DNA of 49,806 nt, taken from positions 1 through 49,806 of IMG/VR virus record IMGVR_UViG_3300044644_000552. One strand, given 5' to 3'. Source of the DNA: a virus. Each line of letters starts with the position of its first letter. Position 1 is the first letter of the stretch. Below the pieces are notes generated by a model, which was given only the letters and a program-made list of their open reading frames with translations, ran no database searches and was not told where the DNA came from. The translations under genes and the position numbers were made by a program. Shown here piece after piece: positions 12,990-21,987 of this stretch.

Positions 12990-13768
12990 TAGCACTTATC
13001 GATGCGGATGGTTTAACTTATTCTGTTTGTTACAATCGTGAAAAGCAGAATCCAATAGTTAACCTCGATGATGAAGGTATGGTAACGTATACCCCTGAAG
13101 AAGAAGCTGAATACAAAGCTGATATTTTTAGAAATTTTTGTAGAGAACTTTCTGAAGTAAGTGAAAATGTATTTGCTACAGAATCGCGTATTGTACTTAG
13201 AGGTAAGAACAATTTTAGACACGCAGTAGATGCATTCTATAAGTCTAAGAGAAATTCTGGCGGTATAAAGAAATATGCCGATTACATCAAAGATACAGCA
13301 TTGTCGTTTGAAATGGCAATAGATTCTGAAGGTTGTGAAAGTGATGATATCATACGTATCTGGGCAGAAGAGCTTAGAGCTGAAGGTAAGGAATTTATTG
13401 TTTGTACTACAGACAAAGATCTTAAGATGATTCCTGGTAAGCACTATCATTTGAAAACTAAACAAATAAGTGAAGTATCTGAACACGAAGCTTTGGTGTC
13501 TTATCATCAGCAACTTCTAATGGGAGATGCAGTTGATAGTATTCCAGGTATTTGGAAAATGGGGCCTGTAAAGTCTGCAAAGGCTTTAAAGGACTGTGTA
13601 ACACTAGAATCCTTTCAAGAAGTAGTCATAAATGAGTATATTAAAGCGTATGGCGACAGATGGCCAGAAGAGCTTACACTTACAGGCAAACTCATACATT
13701 TATGGAGATGGCCTGAAGACTACTTTAGCTTGGATGAATGGCCGCTGGCTAAGGAATTGTTAGGTTAA
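12986..13768 (+). CDS. 5'-3' exonuclease (T7 gp6/FEN-like)
   Basis: 260 residues. ALIDADGL at the N-terminus, SEGCESDDIIRIWAEE, TTDKDLKMIPG and QLLMGDAVDSIPGIWKMGPVKSA are the successive acidic metal-binding motifs and helix-hairpin-helix start of PIN/FEN-type 5' nucleases. T7 gp6 (300 residues) removes primers and degrades host DNA; the same role is expected. Encoded between MazG-like and GIY-YIG genes. Confidence 0.9.
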   Translation: MIALIDADGLTYSVCYNREKQNPIVNLDDEGMVTYTPEEEAEYKADIFRNFCRELSEVSENVFATESRIVLRGKNNFRHAVDAFYKSKRNSGGIKKYADYIKDTALSFEMAIDSEGCESDDIIRIWAEELRAEGKEFIVCTTDKDLKMIPGKHYHLKTKQISEVSEHEALVSYHQQLLMGDAVDSIPGIWKMGPVKSAKALKDCVTLESFQEVVINEYIKAYGDRWPEELTLTGKLIHLWRWPEDYFSLDEWPLAKELLG

Positions 13769-14269
13769 ATGAAATTCGAAGGAGTCGTTCCAACAACGGC
13801 TCCAGTCTCTATTAGTAGATTTTCTAATGGACACTGGAGATATTTTAAACAAATGAGAGAGGATAAGGCATATGTGGGATTCATCTATGCTATCTATGAT
13901 AAAGTCCTTCTTAGATTCTATATTGGAAAGAAGAATTACTTCAGTACTGGTAAAGCTACTTTCGGACGAGAGTCTGATTGGAAGAGATACAAGAGTAGTA
14001 GTTCAACAATTGCGGCTCACCTCAAAGAACGACCAGCAGAAGAATTTCTCTATATCTGCTTGGGGGAATACAAAACAAAAAGTGGACTCGCTTGGGCCGA
14101 AACGTGGTCGTTGGTGACACTAAAAGCACCATTCAGAGAAGATGTATACAACAAGCGAATAGAAGAAATTACGTGGAAAGTTACAGAAGATGTTGCACCA
14201 CATCATGTAGAAAGATTAAATCTTATTTCTAAGGGATATATTCCAAATGACTTCGAGAGAGATTGGTAA
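13769..14269 (+). CDS. SegE-like GIY-YIG endonuclease-type protein
   Basis: 166 residues. GFIYAIYDKVLLRFYIGKKN is a GIY-YIG-type strand pair, followed by a W-KRY-SSS segment and GLAWAETWSLV that resemble the SegE-like GIY-YIG group of phage endonucleases. The position between 5' exonuclease and primase-helicase and the tight overlap with the latter suggest a resident replication or recombination nuclease; a free-standing homing enzyme is the alternative. Activity is not certain because not all catalytic residues could be assigned. Confidence 0.65.
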   Translation: MKFEGVVPTTAPVSISRFSNGHWRYFKQMREDKAYVGFIYAIYDKVLLRFYIGKKNYFSTGKATFGRESDWKRYKSSSSTIAAHLKERPAEEFLYICLGEYKTKSGLAWAETWSLVTLKAPFREDVYNKRIEEITWKVTEDVAPHHVERLNLISKGYIPNDFERDW

Positions 14270-15866
14270 GACCAGCTGTCCCAAATGCGGATCTTCTGAC
14301 GCTAGAAAAATATATTCAAGCGGACAGAGTCATTGTTTTTCATGCGATACACATTTTAAAGCGGATGCAGATATGGCAATAGAATTTAAAGGTAGCGTAC
14401 CAGCAACAAAAGTAACACAAAAAGTATCTCATATGGATATTAGTTCGTTACGATCTGTTGCAATAAAAGACAGAAAAATATCCAAAGAAGTTACAGAGTA
14501 CTTTGGTGTTAAGATGAGATTTGGGGAAGATGGCGAAATTGATGGTCATTTTTATCCGTATGGTGACTCTTATAAAATGAGAGCATTGCCTAAGACATTT
14601 ACTTGGGTTGGCCCTAATACAAACAAACTGTTCGGTCAAGATAAGTTTAACGGTGATGGCAAAAGACTTGTTATTACTGAGGGTGAAATTGATGCCATGT
14701 CTGTTGCACAAGCATCGTTTGAAAAGTACAAAAAGATTTATCCAGTTGTTTCAATATCATCTGCTACAGGCACAAAAGCTTTGCTAGAGAATAGAGAATG
14801 GATAAGATCTTTTGATGAAGTAATTCTATGCTTTGACAACGATGACGCAGGCCGAGAAGCTACTGACAAGGCTATTAAGATTATTGGTGTGGATAAAGTA
14901 AAGCTTACTAAGATGCTAGTAAAAGATGCCAACCAGCTACTTCTTGAAAAAGGCGGTACAGAGGTAATGTCATGCATCTTTAGTGCAGCTAAGTATGTAC
15001 CATCAGGTATTATGCGTAGAGATGAGCTTTGGCAAGCAATGGTAGAATACAACTCTATTCCTGTTGTACCCTATCCTCCTTGTCTAGATACGCTTAATAC
15101 TAAGCTTAAGGGTATGAGAGAGCATACTATTACTTTGTTCACTTCAGGCACTGGTTCAGGCAAATCTACAATCACTAGAGAGATTGCATTACATTTAGTA
15201 TCTACACAAGATACTCTGGTAGGCATTGTAGCGTTAGAAGAGCCGCCTGCAGAAACGGCTCGTAAGTTGGCTGGCATGGCTATCAGTAGAAATCCAGCTA
15301 ATGAAGAACTCTCTGTAGATGACCTTAAGTGTGGCTTTGAGAGTGTGTTTGGCGATGATAGAATTATGGTATTAGATCACCAGGGTTCTATGGATGATAC
15401 ATCTTTAATGGATAAGCTTGAGTATATGTGCCTCTCAGGTTGCCACTATATTATCCTTGATCACATAACAATCTTAGTATCTGAGGGTGTTGACGGTCTT
15501 CAAGGTAATGAAGCAATTGATAGAACAATGAATGATTTATTAAGATTAGTTAGTAAGTATCCTGTGTGGCTATGCTTAGTCTCACATTTAAGAAAGACAC
15601 CTACAGGTAAGAAATCATTTGAAGAGGGTCAGTTACCTTCTCTAGATGATATAAAAGGCTCAGGCTCTATTAAACAAGTATCGATGGAAATTGTAGCCTT
15701 TTCAAGAGACATGTCGCATGAAGATGAGTCAATTCGTAATCACATTAACATGCGAGTACTAAAAAGTAGATTTACAGGCTTAACAGGCAATGTGCCTGGA
15801 GTTGATTATGTACATGAAACAGGGCGTCTGCGTGCTAGCGCGGAAGAGTTTATAACAATAGTTTAG
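14247..15866 (+). CDS. T7 gp4-like DNA primase-helicase
   Basis: 539 residues (T7 gp4 has 566). Zinc finger C11-C14...C30-C33 for primase template recognition; TOPRIM motifs TEGEID (E145) and CFDNDDAGREA; helicase Walker A SGTGSGKST (K306), VALEEP, Walker B-like IILDHI and VSHLRK. It unwinds DNA as a hexamer and primes the lagging strand. It overlaps the GIY-YIG gene by 23 bases and is followed by nrdB 8 bases later. Confidence 0.95.
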   Translation: MTSREIGKTSCPKCGSSDARKIYSSGQSHCFSCDTHFKADADMAIEFKGSVPATKVTQKVSHMDISSLRSVAIKDRKISKEVTEYFGVKMRFGEDGEIDGHFYPYGDSYKMRALPKTFTWVGPNTNKLFGQDKFNGDGKRLVITEGEIDAMSVAQASFEKYKKIYPVVSISSATGTKALLENREWIRSFDEVILCFDNDDAGREATDKAIKIIGVDKVKLTKMLVKDANQLLLEKGGTEVMSCIFSAAKYVPSGIMRRDELWQAMVEYNSIPVVPYPPCLDTLNTKLKGMREHTITLFTSGTGSGKSTITREIALHLVSTQDTLVGIVALEEPPAETARKLAGMAISRNPANEELSVDDLKCGFESVFGDDRIMVLDHQGSMDDTSLMDKLEYMCLSGCHYIILDHITILVSEGVDGLQGNEAIDRTMNDLLRLVSKYPVWLCLVSHLRKTPTGKKSFEEGQLPSLDDIKGSGSIKQVSMEIVAFSRDMSHEDESIRNHINMRVLKSRFTGLTGNVPGVDYVHETGRLRASAEEFITIV

Positions 15867-15874
15867 GAATATAA

Positions 15875-16879
15875 ATGACAGCACAAATATTAACACCAAG
15901 AGAATCTTATGGTGTGGACTATCCAGCTGCAATAGAGTTTGCTATAAAGCAAGCAGAGATCGCATGGTTTGCCCATGAGATTGAAGTGGAGAAGGATATC
16001 CACGAATTGAAAACCAACTGTACTGAAGCAGAATACTTTGGTATTGTTAATACATTAAAGATCTTTGTACACTACGAAATCCATGTTGGTAACAACTATT
16101 GGAGAGATTATATACCTAGATTCTTTCCCCGTCCAGATGTACAGCGAGTAGCATCAGTACATGCTATGACTGAGCTGAATATCCATGCTCCATTCTATTT
16201 TAAGATAAATGAACTCTTAGGTTTAAATACTGATGAGTTTATGAACTCTTACCACGAAGATGCGATTCTTTCTGACAGATTAGAGTGGATGGAGCGTGTT
16301 GTATCTAAGCATGAAACCACAATGGAGAAGCTAACCTCAGTTGCTATATTTAGCATGATTGAAGGTGCAGTACTCTATTCATCTTTTGCATTCTTAAAGC
16401 ATTTCAATTCAGATGGTAAAAATAAGTTTCAGAATATTAATGCTGGTATTAACTTCAGTGCTATTGATGAAGATATACATGCCCGAACAGGAGCTTGGAT
16501 CTTCAATACAGCTCTTCATGAAGCACTTAATGATCCTGATGAATACATTAACCTCGACACTTTATATAATGATCTAGAAGTGACTGCTTGGATTATAGCT
16601 GAAAATGAGCGTGATATCATTCGAAAGATGTTTGAGTTTGGAGCAATCGAAGGTATTACACCATTAATGCTAGATAATTTTGTACAAAGTAGACTTGATA
16701 TATGCCTTACACGGCTAGGTGCTAAAACATTATTTGAACCATCCTATAATCCAATAGCAGACTGGTTTTATGATGATATTGAATCTAGTACTTTGCATGA
16801 TACATTTATTGCCATGGGTAACGATTATAAGCGCAATTGGACGGAATCTAAATTTATATGGAAGGTGAAAAATGACTAG
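15875..16879 (+). CDS. nrdB: Class I ribonucleotide reductase, small (beta) subunit
   Basis: 334 residues. The ferritin-like helices carry the expected metal ligands: VHYEIHVGNNYW, MTELNIHAPF, SMIEGAVLYS and DEDIHARTG. It forms the metal cofactor that starts the radical in NrdA, supplying dNTPs from ribonucleotides. I could not assign the radical tyrosine with certainty, so a class Ic-like variant cannot be excluded. It overlaps nrdA by 8 bases. Confidence 0.9.
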   Translation: MTAQILTPRESYGVDYPAAIEFAIKQAEIAWFAHEIEVEKDIHELKTNCTEAEYFGIVNTLKIFVHYEIHVGNNYWRDYIPRFFPRPDVQRVASVHAMTELNIHAPFYFKINELLGLNTDEFMNSYHEDAILSDRLEWMERVVSKHETTMEKLTSVAIFSMIEGAVLYSSFAFLKHFNSDGKNKFQNINAGINFSAIDEDIHARTGAWIFNTALHEALNDPDEYINLDTLYNDLEVTAWIIAENERDIIRKMFEFGAIEGITPLMLDNFVQSRLDICLTRLGAKTLFEPSYNPIADWFYDDIESSTLHDTFIAMGNDYKRNWTESKFIWKVKND

Positions 16880-18578
16880 TATTTATCGCGAATTAAGCGT
16901 TGAGCGTAAACGATTACAGCAAGAAGGTAAGCTCCCTAGTTGGATTATTACTAATAGCTGGCAACTCCTTAAGGAAAAATATGTTAGTGAAAAATATCCA
17001 GACTTACTGTCAATCTATACTCGTATTGCTAAGCACGCGAGTACTTACACGGATAGTCCAGCAACTTGGGAAACCAAATTCTTCGAACTTCTCTGGAAAG
17101 GTTGGCTTATTCCTTCTACGCCTGTGTGTGCCAATATGGGTACGGGTAACGGATGCCCCGTATCATGTTCCGGAGGTACAGTCCAGGATTCAGTATATGA
17201 CTTCTATGCCAAGCAACAAGAAGCCGCAGTCCTCTCGCAGCAAGGATATGGTACTAGTAATTATCTTGGTAATATTCGTAAACGTGGTGCCCCTATTTCT
17301 GGTGTGGCCGGATCTGCTTCAGGTGTGTTACCAGTATTTAAGGGATTTGTTAAAGTAGCACAAGACATTTCTCAAGGCTCACAACGTAGAGGTGCTTGGG
17401 CAGGGTATTTGGAGATTGAACATGGTGATTTTGACGAACTCGCAACTCATATTCTTAACTTTCCTGATGATGCTAATGTCGGTTGGATCATTAGTGATGA
17501 TTTTATTCGTCGTTTAAATGCAGGAGACAAGGATGCTTTAAGACGCTATCAAAAAGCAATGAAACTTAGATTGCTAGGCAAAGGTTACTTCTTCTTTAAA
17601 GACAAGGTTAATCGTGCAGCGCCACATGCTTATAAACGTAGAGATTTACAAGTCAACGCTTCTAATTTATGTACTGAGATTGCATTGTTTAGTGGTATTC
17701 ACTGGGATGAAGAATATACATTCTCTTGTGTACTCTCATCAATGAATGCTTCTAAGTATGATGAGTGGAAAGGAACAGACGCTGTGTTTACAGCTACTGT
17801 GTTCTTAGACTGTGTCAATGAAGATCAAATTCGTATTGGTAAGACAAAGCCTGGTATGGAGCGTATCACTCGTTTTGCTGAAAAATCAAGAGCATTAGGC
17901 TTAGGCTTACTAGGCTTTCACAGTTATTTACAAGACCATAGCATTCCATTTGAGAGCTTTGATGCTCATCTAATCAGTCAAGAAATGTTTAAGCATCTTA
18001 ATTCTGCGTCCCTAATGGCATCTATTTGGATGGCTAAAGCATGGGGCGAGCCTGAGTGGTGTTTAGACCTTGGTATTCGTAATACACATAGAATAGCTAT
18101 TGCGCCTAATCTTTCTAGTTCATTGATTGCTGGTGGTACATCTCAAGGTATTGAGCCTATCTATAAGAATGCGTTTGTACAGAATACTGCAGGCGGTAAG
18201 ATGAGAAGATCATCACCTGCTCTAATGAAACTGATTGAGAGAGAAGGACTTGATGTACAAAAGACTCTCAAAGATATCATCAGAAACAATGGCTCTGTAC
18301 AGCATGTTGAATGGTTAACTGATCATGAGAAAGATGTGTTTAAAACTGCATTTGAAATCAATCAGAAGAGTATCTTAAAGCTAGCAGCAGCTAGACAACC
18401 TTATATTGACCAAGGTCAATCTATTAACCTCTTCTTTGATGCCGATGAGAGTGAAGAGTACATCTCTGAAATTCATCAAGAAGCATTTGAGTTAGAAGGT
18501 ATTAAATCGTTGTATTATATTCGCACTACTAATGGTGCAAGGACCAATAAAGATGAATGTCTCTCATGCCACGGGTGA
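16872..18578 (+). CDS. nrdA: Class I ribonucleotide reductase, large (alpha) subunit
   Basis: 568 residues, shorter than E. coli NrdA (761) and lacking the N-terminal ATP-cone, so dATP feedback inhibition is probably absent. SCSGGTVQDS holds the first redox cysteine, NLCTEIAL the radical site (N265, C267, E269), SCVLSSMN the second redox cysteine, and the C-terminus ECLSCHG the shuttle cysteine pair. With NrdB it reduces ribonucleotides for phage DNA synthesis. Confidence 0.92.
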   Translation: MTSIYRELSVERKRLQQEGKLPSWIITNSWQLLKEKYVSEKYPDLLSIYTRIAKHASTYTDSPATWETKFFELLWKGWLIPSTPVCANMGTGNGCPVSCSGGTVQDSVYDFYAKQQEAAVLSQQGYGTSNYLGNIRKRGAPISGVAGSASGVLPVFKGFVKVAQDISQGSQRRGAWAGYLEIEHGDFDELATHILNFPDDANVGWIISDDFIRRLNAGDKDALRRYQKAMKLRLLGKGYFFFKDKVNRAAPHAYKRRDLQVNASNLCTEIALFSGIHWDEEYTFSCVLSSMNASKYDEWKGTDAVFTATVFLDCVNEDQIRIGKTKPGMERITRFAEKSRALGLGLLGFHSYLQDHSIPFESFDAHLISQEMFKHLNSASLMASIWMAKAWGEPEWCLDLGIRNTHRIAIAPNLSSSLIAGGTSQGIEPIYKNAFVQNTAGGKMRRSSPALMKLIEREGLDVQKTLKDIIRNNGSVQHVEWLTDHEKDVFKTAFEINQKSILKLAAARQPYIDQGQSINLFFDADESEEYISEIHQEAFELEGIKSLYYIRTTNGARTNKDECLSCHG

Positions 18579-18714
18579 AGTACAGGTAACATTAACTGGC
18601 GATAGCCACCAAAGACGCAAAAAGCTAAGAGAATTATATCGTACTTATAGATATGTACAAATGAAACTCTATGGTGGCTTCTTTGTAAAGAATACATATA
18701 TTTGTTGGAACTAA
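18553..18714 (+). CDS. Small basic protein overlapping the nrdA end, 53-54 aa
   Basis: MNVSHATGEVQVTLTGDSHQ then a basic segment RRKKLRELYRTYRYVQMK. It overlaps the end of nrdA by 26 bases. No strong Shine-Dalgarno sequence is seen. It ends 5 bases before a terminator. The basic composition suggests nucleic-acid contact; coding status is moderate. Confidence 0.45.
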   Translation: MNVSHATGEVQVTLTGDSHQRRKKLRELYRTYRYVQMKLYGGFFVKNTYICWN

Positions 18715-18719
18715 TCATA

Positions 18720-18744
18720 GGGAGGACTTCGGTCTTCCCTTTTT
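18720..18744 (+). terminator. Rho-independent terminator with UUCG loop after nrdA
   Basis: An 8-bp stem GGGAGGAC / GTCTTCCC with a TTCG tetraloop, then TTTTT. A classic stable terminator dividing the replication unit from ligase and kinase genes. Confidence 0.9.
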
Positions 18745-18757
18745 AACGGAGAGTAAG

Positions 18758-20071
18758 ATGAACACAGATGAAATATACGAATGCTTACGAGGCATTGCAG
18801 CAGAGCCTTCTACAAACGCTAAGATTGAAATGTTAGAATTCTATCTACAAGATTATGAGTTTGAGAAGGTTATTACATATGCGTACAACCCCTTCCTTAC
18901 ATTTGGTGTACGTAAAGTACCTAATGTTTCGCATAAGGTTGGTTTATTAAAATCATTTGACTATGATACATGGGGTTTGCTTGACTTATTACGTCAACGA
19001 CATGTGACAGGTAAGCTTGCAATTGTGACTTTATTAGAGACAATGGGACAGCTGTACAATGGTTCTGAGGCAGTGTTGAGAGGTATTCTAGAGAAAGACC
19101 TTAGAGCAGGCTTTGATGCTAAGACAATTAACAAGGCTGTCCCTGGCTTAATACCTGTAGCAGCATATATGAGATGCAGCTTACCTAAGCATGTAAAGAT
19201 GGATGAGTTCCATTTCCCTGCATTTAGTCAAGAGAAAGCAGATGGCCTGTTTGTAAATATCACAATGGAAGGCTCAGCTATTACAATGCTAAGTCGTAAA
19301 TACCAAGAGATGCCCGTTGAGTCGTACAAAGAGTTACTAGTACAGGCAGAAGGCCTTAAGGTAATTAAAGAAGGTTACCAAACACATGGTGAATTGATTG
19401 TAGAAGTTAATGGTGTACCCCTAGAGCGTAAAACTAGTAATGGTGTCTTAAGGCGTGTTAACCTAGGCGGTGAATTCAAGAACGGAGAGTATCCCGTATT
19501 TCATTATTGGGATATTGTGCCTATAACATCTATAAGAAAGAATATAGACAATACCATGTACGTAGATAGATATAACTCTATTAACAATTATGATCGGAAA
19601 CATGTTAAAGCAATTCCCTCTGAGATGGTTATGAATCTACAAGAAGCTGAAGATCACTTTGTAGAGTTGAGTAAACAAGGTAAAGAAGGCACTGTTCTAA
19701 AATCTTATAGAGCTGTTTGGAAGAACGGTGTTAGTAAAGATATCGTTAAGTTCAAGAAGGAGTTACATTGTGAATTAAGAGTAATTGATTTTAATCCAGG
19801 TACAGGGGAGAATGCTGATACATTTGGTTCTCTTAAATGTAGTACAGAAGATGGGCAGCTTGTGGTTAACGTAGGCAATCTTACTAATGAATTAACGTGG
19901 GAGATCCATGAGAATTATGATGGCTGGATTTATGCTATCATTGAAGTGACTTATTCATCCGTCATTACTAATGAAAAGGGTGAGTACAGTTTGTTTGAAC
20001 CAAAGTACGTAGAACGTCGTTACGACAAAGACACTGCAGATACATTAGAATCACTATTGGAGGTAAAATGA
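18758..20071 (+). CDS. ATP-dependent DNA ligase
   Basis: 437 residues (T7 ligase has 359). Motif I is EKADG with adenylated K160; HGELIVEV, EGTVLKS and IVKFKKE correspond to motifs III, IV and V. An extra N-terminal part of about 100 residues precedes the catalytic core. It seals nicks in replicated DNA using ATP. Preceded by GGAGAG; its stop overlaps the next start (ATGA). Confidence 0.88.
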   Translation: MNTDEIYECLRGIAAEPSTNAKIEMLEFYLQDYEFEKVITYAYNPFLTFGVRKVPNVSHKVGLLKSFDYDTWGLLDLLRQRHVTGKLAIVTLLETMGQLYNGSEAVLRGILEKDLRAGFDAKTINKAVPGLIPVAAYMRCSLPKHVKMDEFHFPAFSQEKADGLFVNITMEGSAITMLSRKYQEMPVESYKELLVQAEGLKVIKEGYQTHGELIVEVNGVPLERKTSNGVLRRVNLGGEFKNGEYPVFHYWDIVPITSIRKNIDNTMYVDRYNSINNYDRKHVKAIPSEMVMNLQEAEDHFVELSKQGKEGTVLKSYRAVWKNGVSKDIVKFKKELHCELRVIDFNPGTGENADTFGSLKCSTEDGQLVVNVGNLTNELTWEIHENYDGWIYAIIEVTYSSVITNEKGEYSLFEPKYVERRYDKDTADTLESLLEVK

Positions 20072-20202
20072 TAGAATTTACAGGTATTATGGAATGGCTA
20101 ATGCAAGCTAGTTTAGTTGTTATAGCAGGCTCATTAGCAATAATTATATTTGCATTTGCAGTATTTGCGATTAGAAACATGTATGAGGATTTAATGAAAT
20201 GA
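20068..20202 (+). CDS. Small membrane peptide between ligase and kinase, 44 aa
   Basis: MIEFTGIMEWLMQASLVVIA opens a long hydrophobic helix to about residue 36, then IRNMYEDLMK. GGAGG lies 5 bases before the start. ATGA overlaps on both sides make translation likely. Unknown role. Confidence 0.55.
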   Translation: MIEFTGIMEWLMQASLVVIAGSLAIIIFAFAVFAIRNMYEDLMK

Positions 20203-20831
20203 GTAAACAAGCAATCTTTACAGTAGGTATTAGTGGTTCAGGTAAGTCAACTTGGGCATGGCAGCATCAAGATGAATGGCGTGTAATTGATAGAGATGTC
20301 ATCAGGCGTACACATCTTATTCTTAATGTTAAAGAGTACGATCCCTCAGAAGATAATATGTGGGATCATTGGGATTTTGAAACAATGGAAGCTACATGTA
20401 ACAGACGTAGAGAAGAGCTTATTGAGGCTGTTCTTCTTGAAGGTAGTAATGTTATATTTGCAGACACTAATCTTAACTATAAAAAGTTAGAGCCTCTAAT
20501 GCAGCAGCTACTTAGAGAAGATTATAGTGTTAAGTTTCAATTCTTCCCAACAACGTTAGAAGATGCTAAGTACAGAAATGCATGTAGACGTGATGCTGTG
20601 CCTGATCATTTGCTACAGATTCAGTACACAGCTTATAATGCATTCAAAGGTGCTCCCATTAGATTAGATTATGGTGATGTACCATTTGATGTAATCCTTG
20701 ATTGTATGACAGGGGAGATTGACTCAGTAGAAATAGCTGGTATTTATGTAGGTAATGTATTGGCGGAACATGTAATCATGAGCCTAAGAGATGATATAAT
20801 TGAACTTAAAGTAATGGATGTAAGACCATGA
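20199..20831 (+). CDS. Polynucleotide kinase-type P-loop kinase
   Basis: 210 residues. P-loop GISGSGKST (residues 10-18), RDVIRR, FADTNLNYKKLEPL and a lid region with CRRDAVPD resemble the 5'-kinase domain of T4 PseT. The 3'-phosphatase domain of T4 Pnk is absent. It would phosphorylate 5'-OH ends of DNA or RNA, preparing them for the ligase encoded just upstream. 5'-OH ends are also the product of hammerhead ribozyme cleavage, a possible but unproven link. Confidence 0.8.
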   Translation: MSKQAIFTVGISGSGKSTWAWQHQDEWRVIDRDVIRRTHLILNVKEYDPSEDNMWDHWDFETMEATCNRRREELIEAVLLEGSNVIFADTNLNYKKLEPLMQQLLREDYSVKFQFFPTTLEDAKYRNACRRDAVPDHLLQIQYTAYNAFKGAPIRLDYGDVPFDVILDCMTGEIDSVEIAGIYVGNVLAEHVIMSLRDDIIELKVMDVRP

Positions 20832-21028
20832 GTGATAATTTTGATGCATTAGTAGAGTTATTAGGCTTTGATCAGCCTGCTGATATTGACAATATCTTAG
20901 GGCATGCTGTACTAGAGATATTAGACGCTAGGTACACAATTAAAGAGATGGGTGCTGAGCTTAGATATCAAAGAGCAAGATACATTGAACTTCGTAAAAA
21001 GGCTTTAATTGGAGGAGTATTGAAATGA
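20828..21028 (+). CDS. Acidic hypothetical protein, 66 aa
   Basis: MSDNFDALVELLGFDQPADI, mostly helical, with a basic end. Starts at an ATGA overlap with the kinase gene and ends at an overlap with the next gene. No family is recognised. Confidence 0.6.
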   Translation: MSDNFDALVELLGFDQPADIDNILGHAVLEILDARYTIKEMGAELRYQRARYIELRKKALIGGVLK

Positions 21029-21210
21029 GAATAAGTGACGAAGAAAAAGAACAACTCCGACAAGATCATCGTGAACAGTGGCTAGGTGAATGGAAAGGGA
21101 CACTTAAAGAATTTGATGAACACTATGTTCCATTGGACTTTAATGACGATGACTGGATCGATAATGATGAAGACGAACTTGATGATGAATGGGATGAGGA
21201 GGACACATGA
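21025..21210 (+). CDS. Highly acidic protein, 61 aa
   Basis: The last 25 residues are almost all Asp and Glu (DDDWIDNDEDELDDEWDEEDT). Such acidic tails can mimic DNA or bind basic proteins. GGAGGAG before the start is a strong ribosome binding site. DNA-mimic inhibition of host proteins is a possible role, unproven. Confidence 0.6.
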   Translation: MRISDEEKEQLRQDHREQWLGEWKGTLKEFDEHYVPLDFNDDDWIDNDEDELDDEWDEEDT

Positions 21211-21461
21211 ATATGTATCAAGAACTAGTTGATGAAGGTTGTAATATTCCAGATTTACTCAGAGCTAACGCAGGCAATGTAGGAGATATGGGTGTTTTAT
21301 TAGAAGCAGCAGCTGCTCATATTGAGGCCTTAGAAGCTAACTTAAAAGATACAAGAGATTATTTTGCAATGGTTGATAAAATTGCTAAGTCTATTAGCCA
21401 AAACAATAGCGCCCTTCAAGAAACTTTAAGGGTAGCTAAAGTATTCGGGAGAATCAAGTGA
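21207..21461 (+). CDS. Helical hypothetical protein, 84 aa
   Basis: MNMYQELVDEGCNIPDLLRA, then a predicted long helix or coiled coil (VLLEAAAAHIEALEANLKDT). A GAGGAGG site precedes it. No family is recognised; resembles small phage coiled-coil proteins of unknown role. Confidence 0.6.
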   Translation: MNMYQELVDEGCNIPDLLRANAGNVGDMGVLLEAAAAHIEALEANLKDTRDYFAMVDKIAKSISQNNSALQETLRVAKVFGRIK

Positions 21462-21598
21462 TATTAACTGATGAACAAGAGTGTGAGTACGACCCAGAGC
21501 CTGAAGAGCTTAATTGGGAAGAAGATGGTGACAGAATTCTAGGGCCACATGGCTATAATAGAAACTGTATGTGTTATCAATGCAATCCACCGGGGTGA
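21458..21598 (+). CDS. Small acidic CxC-x2-C protein, 46 aa (GTG start)
   Basis: GTGA overlap with the preceding stop, with GGGAG upstream. Acidic N-terminal half (EYDPEPEELNWEEDGD) and a C-terminal NCMCYQCNPPG cysteine cluster that may bind zinc. Other phages carry similar small cysteine-cluster proteins. Confidence 0.55.
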   Translation: MILTDEQECEYDPEPEELNWEEDGDRILGPHGYNRNCMCYQCNPPG

Positions 21599-21601
21599 GT
21601 T

Positions 21602-21844
21602 ATGGCAAAGTTAAAGCTTAAAGAAGCTATTTATCAGATGAAAATGGGTTATTTAGTTACAATTACAAAGATCAATGAAGACCATGCGATTGGTGAATTT
21701 GAGGGGGAGGATGGTGACGGATACCTACATATAATTACATCCGAATGGAATCTCGATGGTACACACCCTTTTAATCCTCAAGCTAAGCTAAGGAAAGTTA
21801 AAATGTTTTGTCAAGACAGAAAGTACTATTCGCACGGGAGCTAA
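21602..21844 (+). CDS. Hypothetical protein, 80 aa
   Basis: MAKLKLKEAIYQMKMGYLVT followed by strands and an acidic EFEGEDGDGYL loop. Likely a small beta-barrel-like protein. The ATG follows the preceding stop by 3 bases. No family is recognised. Confidence 0.55.
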   Translation: MAKLKLKEAIYQMKMGYLVTITKINEDHAIGEFEGEDGDGYLHIITSEWNLDGTHPFNPQAKLRKVKMFCQDRKYYSHGS

Positions 21845-21846
21845 TT

Positions 21847-21987
21847 ATGGTTATCTTTTTAGTACTCTTGTATACTTACGCAAGTGCAGGTATATTTGTA
21901 GTTCTGACAATGCTTTACGGTTTCTCGGAATTTGAAGCATTTTTACTAGTAACTTTACTAGGGCTAATACTATGGAGTGTAATATGA
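21847..21987 (+). CDS. Small membrane protein with two helices, 46 aa
   Basis: Almost entirely hydrophobic: residues 1-24 and 31-46 form two membrane segments separated by GFSEFEAF. GGGAG lies before the start, and an ATGA overlap links it to the next gene. Unknown function; a holin-like role is possible by topology only. Confidence 0.5.
   Translation: MVIFLVLLYTYASAGIFVVLTMLYGFSEFEAFLLVTLLGLILWSVI

Noticed and set aside
13013-13513. 166-codon minus-strand frame inside the exonuclease gene
   Set aside because: Phe/Ile-rich shadow product; the + strand frame has clear nuclease motifs.
16900-17358. 152-codon + strand frame inside nrdA
   Set aside because: Overlaps the well-supported nrdA frame with all catalytic cysteines.
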